A stretch of DNA of 64,000 nucleotides from Carnegiea gigantea (lineage: Eukaryota > Streptophyta > Magnoliopsida > Caryophyllales > Cactaceae): assembly GCA_029747015.1 (NCBI GenBank), contig JAKOGI010002456.1, positions 5,001 to 69,000 of the forward strand. The letters run 5' to 3'. Made by a program: the position numbers and the translations under genes. Of the stretch, positions 57,048 through 64,000 are shown in pieces. A model generated the notes under the pieces. The model ran no database searches and had not been told where the DNA came from. It saw nothing but the letters and a program-made list of their open reading frames with translations. How positions within the stretch are numbered: position 1 is the first letter of the stretch; each line of letters opens with the position of its first letter.

Positions 57048-58392
57048 TGATCGCCATCACAAGTGCACAGATATTGTAGAATAGATCACGGTCGTCCCAT
57101 AGAGACTAGATTGAATCACTAAGTATTCCATTGGAAAGGTTTGCTAAGTAGGATCAAAATTCAATTTGGATTGATCGAACAATCTCTAGTACTAAGGCTA
57201 AATTCAATGACCAAAACATCTAGGGGAACATCACCTAACGATGCGTCAATCTACTGATAACAAGCACTTTTCTCTATGCCGGTTGATTTTGATGGTTGAT
57301 AATATAGAAAATTCACAGCTTTCTTTCAAAATGGAGTGAATTAACTTGATCAATCAATTGCTAATTCCCATTAGATCCTAACCAAATCAAGTTTTAGAAT
57401 TTAATTATCTCATGACCACTCAATTCTTAACACTTTATCAAGTGATGATTAAACTAAGTCTCATCCAAGTTTTTCAATGCCGATCTTCACCTTTCAGTTC
57501 ATCGATCAAGCTTCTAACATACATGCAAGAAGATGGATAAAAATCTCACAATGCAATCAAGATTCAAATACTGGATTGAAACAACCAAGCAAGAATTCTA
57601 AGTGCTCAAAGATTAAACTAGCAAAAACAACAACATCACTTCTACTTTGCAACCCCTAGATTATGAAATCTATTCACTCATTATTGAAATTAATGAAACA
57701 AACATCGCTTGTTCTAAATCTAAACTAAGGAGAAGTTAAACAAAAAAAGAGAATTCTAAGTTGCCCAGTTAGCGATTTTTTAATCCACCTCCGAAGCCTT
57801 CTTGCGATTGCTTTCTCTTTGCTCCTTTCATCTTCAACTCTTCTAATGGTGATTTTTGGATGGAAGATAATGATAGATGATGGAATGGGATGCTAAGGAA
57901 GCAGTAAAAACTAGCTTTTATAACAGAAATGAAGGCTGCAAACATCCCCAAACACCTAGAACACGAAAAGTTACGAAGAAATCAAGCCGAATCGGAGAAG
58001 TGGGACCACCACAGCCTAGCTGTGGGGCCCACCACGGACCATGGTCCTCACCACAATCAAACCGTGGTGGCTGCTGGTCCTATTTTCAAACTTCGTTTTG
58101 TCCCACTACTTCTCCTGGATCCTCGTAGACCATGGTACTAGCCATGGTTTGTCTGTGTTGGGTATCTTTGGGCCTCTCTTGCTACCTTCTTTCATCCTCA
58201 AGTCCTCAAAATCCTTATTGTACCAATATGCTTTGGGTTCTGAAGATCAAAATCTTTAAACACTTCTTAAATAAGCGAAACCAAGCATAATAGTAGTAGA
58301 AATAAGGGAATAAATCATACAAATAAGTGCACTAATCCCCTAAAATGACTCACAAACGCTTATGAAATCCTATGCAAATATAATGTTCATCA
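57048..58392 (-). repeat. 3' LTR-like region of the Athila-like element
   Basis: From TGATCGCCATCACAAGTGCA to CAAATATAATGTTCA on the plus strand, about 1.34 kb. A GC-richer block at 57995-58145 has repeated GTGGGGCCCACCACGG-like palindromic words. The sequence directly after is the polypurine tract. Confidence 0.6.
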
Positions 58393-58410
58393 CTCCCCCA
58401 TACTTAAATC
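58393..58410 (-). other. Polypurine tract of the Athila-like element
   Basis: The minus strand reads AAGTATGGGGGAGTGA next to the LTR, the G-rich form usual for Athila-type elements. Confidence 0.65.
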
Positions 58411-60180
58411 TTTGCTTGTCGCTAAGCAAAGTTAAACTCAAGACAAAATGACAAGGGAAGATGCATCAAGGATTCATAGCACAATGACCTCCTCAGGCGA
58501 GGAAACTCATAGCATATCACAAGCAAGAATGACAATCAATGACAATCCCTAATAGCACACAAGGCATTTTAAAATCAGGAGAAGGTGAATGCTTTCATAA
58601 AAGTATGATACCACAAGCTAGATATAAAATTAGATCACCTTCAAAGAATCACAAAGCACATCACGCAACCACATTAAATTGAGTAGAGCCAAATGGACTA
58701 ATAAAACTTCACTTTTGAAAAATATGAATCACTCCCATGCATGTCTTTAAAATATAGCATAAGTTCACTCAAGACTCATTCCAAAGACGTAATCTACCAT
58801 ACACTTGCCAGGAATCTTAAATTCTCCGCCACTAAGAGTGCAATGTGCACCTTACAATCAAAAGGAGTTTACATAAGTTGTAACATGGGTTAGAAGGGTT
58901 AAGGAAAAGGATTGGACTAATAAATTTGGGCAATGTGGAGCTATGTAACCAAATGACTAGGGAGCAACCAACATGACACCAAGAAATCATTAAGTTCGCC
59001 AACACTCCAAACTCCAACAATTCAGCGAAAATACCCCAATAAACCATGTAGGAAATGAGTTGACAAAGAAAGGAACTCAGACTATGTACATGTCCAATGC
59101 TAATCACTTATTCATTTTTTACCTTTCTTCAACATGATTTTTTCCTTCCTTTTTTTCCTTTTTGAAATGAAATGAAAATTTCAATTATTGAAAGGCATAG
59201 GATCCCGAATTATCAACTAACAACCTAATATGTATATACACAACCTAAACAAGAGGAGAACACTACCAAATGCCTAATATCATCAATTCCTCAACAAACT
59301 GACATGCCAAAGCCACCTTTAACTCAATTATCCCCAAAGCTACCCACTAGATAGATGAACTGTCACTCCATAGACTTAGCGTAAATGTAGAAATATGTGT
59401 TTGGCCAATGGTTAAGATGAAGGGATCACAACAAAGACGGATATAGGCTCAAAGGGGAAGACAAAGGGAATAAACATGTAACACAAGGGTAGACTATTTG
59501 GTTATGTCGCTAAAACAACTAGAGAAAGAATGCCTCTATCATATCGTTTTTTTTTTGCACATGCTAATGTGGTTTTGAACAAAAATCTAGACAAGTTCTA
59601 GAAACGCAACATGAAAGAGCCACACACATGAATGAACATGAGACTAAATATGATGATTAGTCTAAAGAAGGCTCAAAATCTCACAGGACATCTACCAAAG
59701 TCTTAAGTAGCTCATAAAGTTACTTTCATGTACCAACATTAGTGGTAAAGACTCCAAGAAGTGACAAAGTTCTCAATCAAGATAAGGGCCAAAACAAGAA
59801 ACATTTACAAAACCTTCAAAAATTTCCACAACAAAGGGGCACCCATCAAAAGTCATTCACGTTTATGCAAACTATTTTGCCTCGAGAATCATTATTGTAG
59901 GTCTTTTTTCATTCTATAATTTTTTAATTTTTTTTTCTTTTTTCAAATGCAACCTACAAATGCAACCTAAATCCTAAATGCAAACCTAAACATGACCTAA
60001 ATGTAATGCTAATGCAATGTAAACAAAACATGCCTAAATTAAGATGTAACTCATGCAAAAATATCCCTCTCGCATGTGGGGACAATCCATTGCCCTCAAT
60101 GTAAGCATATAAGGCATAAAAATTCGAAGGGGAATAGGGGAATAGGATCATGCAAAACCACAGATTGGAAAGACTAAAAA
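58411..60180 (-). other. 3' noncoding interior of the Athila-like element
   Basis: No domain found on either strand in 1.8 kb. AT-rich with A-rich plus-strand blocks. An envelope-like frame, present in some Athila elements, was looked for and not seen. Confidence 0.45.
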
Positions 60181-60600
60181 CTAAACAAAGAAAAACAAGG
60201 AAAAAAGAAAAAGAACCCTAGGTTGCCGCCCAAGCGGCAGTTCTTTTAGGTCTCTAGCAAGACTTTACACCGATCTTCCAGTTGAAAGGGGCAAAATGGA
60301 TGAGGAAGGAATCGTCACAGCTCTAGTCCCACCCTTGTCACGAACCTCAAAGTCACATTCTTGCAAAAGAAGGAACCATCTCAAGCAGATGAGATAGAGA
60401 TCCTTCTTAAGCATCAAGTAATGTCAAATAGCACGGCCCGCATACAAAATTATTTTGTAGTAGACACCATTAGACGGGCCACTATCAAAAGCGACCCGCA
60501 AATCAAAGTCATACCTAACTTCACCCACATGGGGCAACGATAGCAACACTCATGCAAACCTACAGTAATCACTCAAATAACTCTCGTTAAAAGTATAGGG
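60181..60600 (-). pseudogene. RNase H end of the Athila-like element and downstream motif
   Basis: Minus-strand frame near 60310-60425 reads LRWFLLLQECDFEVRDKGG, the end of an Athila-type RNase H. Just beyond, 60215-60270 reads TTGCTAGAGACCTAAAAGAA then GGGCGGCAACCTAGG, resembling the conserved sequence that follows integrase in Athila elements. The integrase between them is gone, so a deletion joins the two. Confidence 0.6.
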
Positions 60601-60643
60601 CATGTCCTTGGCTACGCTAGGTGACAAATTGGCAACCTCATCC

Positions 60644-60925
60644 TGTAATGTCCCGACCCCCTCTCGGGTTGGGACAGTTACCATGAACGACTTCAAGGAT
60701 TGTCGATTGATCCTATAAATCACCACAAGCCTTTCCGTCATGCTTCCTCCTCGCTCACACACTACATGAGAACCTTCCCAGGAGGTCACCCATCATCAGA
60801 TTTCTCCACAGTAAGCACACTTAACTGTCGAATTCTTATGAATGGGCTTCCCGAAAAGAAAGATGTACCTTTGGTGATATAAATAGTCACTTCGATCCTT
60901 CTTAAGCCACACTCGTGGTATTACA
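60644..60925 (-). repeat. Cassandra 3' LTR
   Basis: Starts TGTAATGTCCCGACCCCCTC and ends GTGGTATTACA on the plus strand. Preceded by the CATCC target copy. It differs from the other LTR at several tens of positions by eye, so this is not a very recent insert. Confidence 0.93.
60760..60850 (-). other. 5S rRNA-like domain in Cassandra 3' LTR
   Basis: The minus strand reads GTTAAGTGTGCTTACTG then GATGGGTGACCTCCTGGGAA, matching 5S rRNA AGTTAAGCGTGCTTGGGCG and GATGGGTGACCTCCTGGGAA, the latter being the box C region. It is a fragment in an LTR, not a functional 5S gene. Confidence 0.9.
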
Positions 60926-61096
60926 TTCACCTCCATTTGAAGCACACAACATCCACATCGTGCCTCACTAACTAGCCGACTTACGTGACCTCTTGACAGG
61001 TGGTCCATCTCATTATCTTTGCCACGTTAGGTGATTGCCAAGGGCTCTCCTATCCACTAGCGCAGCTCACGGTCGTTGGTCGACTTTGATACCATC

Positions 61097-61378
61097 TGTA
61101 ACGCCCGAACCCCCTCTCAGGTCGGGACAGTTACCATGAACGACTTCAATGATCGTCAACTGGCCCCATAAATCACCACAAGTCTTTTTCCCGTGCTTCG
61201 TCCTCGCTCACACGCTGCCTTGAAAACTTCCTAGAAGGTCATCCATCATAAGTTTTATCCACAGCAAGCACGCTTAACTGTGGAGTTCCTATGAGTGGGC
61301 TCCCTGAAAAGAAAGGTGCACCTTTGGTGATATAAATAGTTACTTCAATTCTTTTTAAGCCACACTCAGGGTATTACA
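61097..61378 (-). repeat. Cassandra 5' LTR
   Basis: Starts TGTAACGCCCGAACCCCCTC and ends CAGGGTATTACA on the plus strand, followed by CATCC. The primer site is at its left edge (about 61082-61096). Confidence 0.93.
61214..61305 (-). other. 5S rRNA-like domain in Cassandra 5' LTR
   Basis: The minus strand reads GTTAAGCGTGCTTGCTG (closer to 5S than the other LTR) and GATGGATGACCTTCTAGGAA (three changes from the 5S box C word). Confidence 0.88.
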
Positions 61379-61450
61379 CATCCACATTGTCATAATCAAG
61401 TCTAAGACCCTCAGTAGACACACAATCAAGAAAATAAGGATCATTAGGAC

Positions 61451-61735
61451 CTACATCAAACGATTGCACAAATGCATAAAAGACAACCTCACATCCACAA
61501 CAAGCAAATAAAGAAGAAGAAAAGTCTTGGTCGTAAAACAAACCAATTTAGCGTGGTGCTTTCCTACATCAAATGTTAATCGTGTCCCCTTAACATTTAT
61601 TTTACACCCTGCAATGGTCAAGAAAGGTTTCCTAAGAATAATTTGGACACGGGCATCTTCCGCCATATCAAGAATTAGAAAATCTACAGGTGCATAAAAA
61701 TCACCCACCTTGATGGAATCATCCTCCAAAATACC
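61451..61735 (-). pseudogene. Retropepsin-like part of Athila-like gag-pol
   Basis: Minus-strand frame: DDSIKVGDFYAPVDFLILDM, then EDARVQIILRKPFLTIAGCK, then INVKGTRLTFDVG. This VDF.ILDM ... IILGRPFL order is the C-terminal half of the Athila-type protease region; the G of the usual GRPFL is K here. It lies right of Cassandra. The catalytic aspartate half was not located because of breaks. Confidence 0.8.
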
Positions 61736-62039
61736 CGAAGGTTAGTTCACAAAACGTCCCTCCAATTGAAGTGAATAAGTGGCGGGTTTCAACTCTCCTA
61801 GGTCAAGTCTCTTGAAAAGGGAATAATACATCAAACACACACTTAACTAAGATCACATAAAGTCCTATCAATGCTCACATTTCCAATTAAGTAAGGTATA
61901 GAGAAGCTGCAGGGATCCTTAAGTTTTACAAGAAGCTTGTTTAGAACTATGGCACTACACTCCTCACCTAAAGCTGTATCTCATACACATCAATTTTCCT
62001 CTTTTTACAGAGGATTCTTTCAAAAATTTGGCATACAAG

Positions 62040-62345
62040 GCATACGAGACAAAGCATCAATTAAAGGAACGACATGATGAACTTCGCAGAATATTATCCA
62101 TTTTTTTAAGCCCATGGTGAGAGCACAAATGCAATAAGTCCTTGAATTTCCCCTATCGTTTATAAATTATTTCGCCGTCCCTTTGAGCAAAGTTAACGAT
62201 TTGGTTCCTTAAATTTGTCATCTTGCTAGTTGGGAAGAATTTTGCAAGAAAGACCCTTATGAGCTCATCCCAAGTTGTGATAGACCTCGGAGGCAACGAA
62301 TAGAGCCATGCCTGTGCTTTATCCTTTAATCAAAAAGGAAAATAG
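62040..62345 (-). pseudogene. Athila-like gag fragment
   Basis: Minus-strand frame: RSITTWDELIRVFLAKFFPT, then SKMTNLRNQIVNFAQRDGE, a stop, then FKDLLHLCSHHGLKKW. This is the core of the Athila-type gag domain (SITTWDELA.KFLAKFFP ... RFKDLLR.CPHHGL). A stop codon interrupts it near 62146. Confidence 0.85.
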
Positions 62346-62861
62346 GCAAAGATGAATGGCATTGGTAGCGACTGCTTTTAGCTTTAATGTATCACTCACC
62401 TCTAAAAAGACCAAGATATGAAGATTAGGGCCCTCCATTAGGGCACCTCCAAACTGAGATTGTTGAACCATAGAGATGAGTGCTGTTTTGAGCTCAAAGT
62501 TGTGAGCTTCTATAGTCGGTTGGGCAATACTAGAAGTAATGCCTTAGATTCTTGGGGTAACGAAATCCCAGAGTGTCATTCTTCGATCTCCACTGGTCAT
62601 TATATGTGAGGTATTACAGGCCTTGTGCCTTTACTCTTCTAGCCTTTACTCTTCTAGCCGTTGCTTCTTTCTCCTTAAATAGAAAGTCCTTTTAATCTCA
62701 GGATCGGGTTCATATAGAAATGGACTTTGCATAAAAAAGGAAAAATCTCCTGCAAGCATCGACACAAATAGTAACAAAGCACTAAAAAGGGTAAAAAGTT
62801 AAAGAAACGAAAAGTGTTTAGTCAGTTCCTTAGGATTAACTTAATATTTGACAATTTTGAT
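62346..62861 (-). other. Leader and N-terminal gag region of the Athila-like element
   Basis: Between the gag core and the primer site. No clear domain; the frame is broken by stops. Contains a small direct duplication CCTTTACTCTTCTAG (62629 and 62645). Confidence 0.5.
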
Positions 62862-62884
62862 CCCCAGCAATGGTGCCAAAAACG
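62862..62884 (-). other. Primer-binding site of the Athila-like element
   Basis: The minus strand reads TTTTTGGCACCATTGCTGGG directly inside the LTR at 62885, close to TGGCGCCGTTGCCGGGGA, the aspartate-tRNA primer form typical of Athila elements. Confidence 0.8.
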
Positions 62885-64000
62885 TGACATATCCCACAAG
62901 TGCACAGTGTGGTAGTCTAGATTCAATGTCGTCATCTGGGATCAATACAACATATTGAGTTTTCTCCTACTAAAAATGCTAAGTGAACAACAAGTTGTTT
63001 CGACTATACTAATTAATTATTCGGGAATTCAATCAACGTAAAACATCTATGGATTTGATTTGCCTAATCAAAGAGTTGAATCTTTGGATTTAGCATGTTC
63101 TCTTTTCTAATTTGAATGACTCTAGGAATTGCAATCTAACTTAACTCAATCTTTCCTTCGAAATAAACTGAATTTCCCAAACTAATCCGATTATCATTCT
63201 TTTAAATGCCCTCATTTTGGGGGGGGGGTTTAGATTTTATCACTAAAGTCTCCTCTTAGCTTGCAATTCTTTTTCAAGGATTACTAATTGAGTTCAATCC
63301 TGTATTCTAATAGTGAATTTCTTCTTTTGGTACTTTACTCAACCATGTAACATATGCAAGCAAATCTGGCCAAACTGACTCACATCAATTAATCTCAAGA
63401 TAGGATCAAACCATTCTATGATAAATTGAGCACAAGAAATAGAGATTAAAGATCCAACATCAATACTTCGGCAAACCAATTCCTATATTAAATTAAACTA
63501 CTCACTCATGTTCAAACTAAGCAACATCTAAATCAGATAAGCTAGAGTACAAGAAGAGATAAAAGGAAGAGAAAGCTTAGAAACTATGGAGATTCTCCAA
63601 CAATGTTTCAATCTTCAAGCATCTAATTGCCAATTTCTTCCTTCAAATCTTATTTTTGCTCCCAAAAAAAACTAGAAAAATTCTAACTAATGAGAGATGA
63701 ATGATAGGATGAGATCTTCACTTTCTCTTAGCCAAAAAATGCCTTCAAATACATGAAATCAGGCATTCTTAACCACACAATTGAAAGATGGTGAAGAGGC
63801 TTGCAATTAACAACTGAGCACGAACCATGGTAATCACTACGGTCTAACCGTAGTGAGCTCTGGCCATGTGGTCATCATTCTTTCTTTACCCCACAGACAT
63901 ATATGATAGGGGTACCATCGTGGCGTCTCAAAAATGTTCTCAAATAAGGGTCAAGGTCAGGTTAAAAGGGCCTAAAGCCTACAAAATGCACCAAAGAACC
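62885..64000 (-). repeat. 5' LTR-like region of the Athila-like element, incomplete
   Basis: Starts TGACATATCCCACAAGTGCA on the plus strand and continues past the window end. Like the left LTR it has a palindrome-rich block (about 63820-63925, ACCATGG, CTACGGTCTAACCGTAG). The right border is outside the window. Confidence 0.65.

Larger units (their letters stand above)
60644..61378 (-). mobile_element. Cassandra TRIM retrotransposon with 5S rRNA-like LTRs
   Basis: Two 282-bp direct LTRs (60644-60925 and 61097-61378), ends TGTAA / TTACA, interior only 171 bp, and a perfect target-site duplication CATCC (60639-60643 and 61379-61383). On the minus strand each LTR contains a 5S rRNA-like segment. 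Cassandra is a non-coding, terminal-repeat-in-miniature family known across vascular plants that carries the 5S pol III promoter region in its LTRs. The primer site next to the right LTR reads ATGGTATCAAAGTCG on the minus strand, near the initiator methionine form. Inserted in the Athila-like element. Confidence 0.95.
57048..64000 (-). mobile_element. Athila-like Ty3/gypsy element, deleted, runs off the window
   Basis: Minus-strand element with gag, protease and an RNase H end in the correct order, a primer site at 62862-62884 and a polypurine tract at 58393-58410. LTR-like sequence lies at both sides: 57048-58392 and 62885 to beyond 64000. The two LTR-like regions are clearly related in their opening (TGA...CACAAGTGCACAG) and in having GGTCC/ACGG-rich palindromic parts, but they are far from identical, so either the insertion is old or two related elements are fused. 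Reverse transcriptase and integrase are missing. Cassandra sits inside at 60644-61378. Confidence 0.75.

Noticed and set aside
60760..60850. 5S rRNA-like sequence as a real 5S gene
   Set aside because: Only part of 5S is present, it occurs once in each LTR of a TSD-flanked element, and is not in a tandem 5S array.
61451..61735. Aspartic protease-like frame as a cellular gene
   Set aside because: Sequence order fits an Athila protease, and gag lies directly upstream on the same strand.
1..64000. A biosynthetic cluster, resistance gene cluster or new defence system
   Set aside because: Only three protein-coding cellular genes are recognised, with unrelated housekeeping roles; all other coding signal is transposon-derived.

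Overview
This window is nuclear DNA of a flowering plant, almost certainly a eudicot. The evidence is a plastid-targeted magnesium chelatase subunit I gene with spliceosomal introns, a plant-type CoA Nudix hydrolase gene, the last exons of a DEAH-box helicase, a tRNA gene, and a dense nest of plant LTR retrotransposons, including a Cassandra TRIM whose LTRs carry 5S rRNA-like sequence. One assembly gap of exactly 100 N lies at 45929-46028. I cannot name the species.

Layout, left to right. 1-3.85 kb: the last three recognisable exons of a DHX35/DEAH9-type RNA helicase (+), with a foldback hAT-like MITE in its last intron. 4-11.9 kb: AT-rich intergenic DNA with MITE and Helitron-like remnants, a dispersed repeat and a ~2.7 kb element with terminal inverted repeats. 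11.9-13.6 kb: a decayed Ty3/gypsy integrase (-) broken by two small inserts. 14.7-22.3 kb: a complete-ended Tat-type LTR retrotransposon (-) that keeps gag but has no pol, and carries an 85-bp tandem array. 22.5-23.7 kb: a MULE transposase remnant (-). 23.8-38.7 kb: a Ty1/copia element (-) split inside its RNase H by a 6.8 kb Ty3/gypsy element (+). 39.5-43.9 kb: a young gag-protease-only Ty3/gypsy element with a 687-residue open frame. 44.9 kb: a tRNA gene. 46.2-49.5 kb: the Nudix gene (+). 52.6-54.8 kb: CHLI (-). 56.3 kb to the end: a truncated LTR, then an Athila-like element (-) running off the window, with Cassandra inserted in it.

The cellular genes look intact and independent: RNA processing, CoA-type nucleotide hydrolysis and chlorophyll synthesis. 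The helicase and CHLI are close neighbours in Arabidopsis as I recall (At4g18465 and At4g18480), so the ~49 kb between them here may be an ancestral gene pair spread apart by transposon insertion. The Nudix gene and the tRNA lie in the islands between elements.

Insertion order can be read from nesting and target-site duplications (TSDs). The copia element was in place before the gypsy element entered it (TSD TTAAC). The Athila-like element was in place before Cassandra entered it (TSD CATCC). The Tat element was in place before a MITE entered its 3' LTR (TSD CCCCTCTCC). The gag-only element at 39.5 kb (TSD GTCAC, LTRs about 99% identical by eye) appears the youngest. All identities come from reading the sequence; no database search or alignment program was used.
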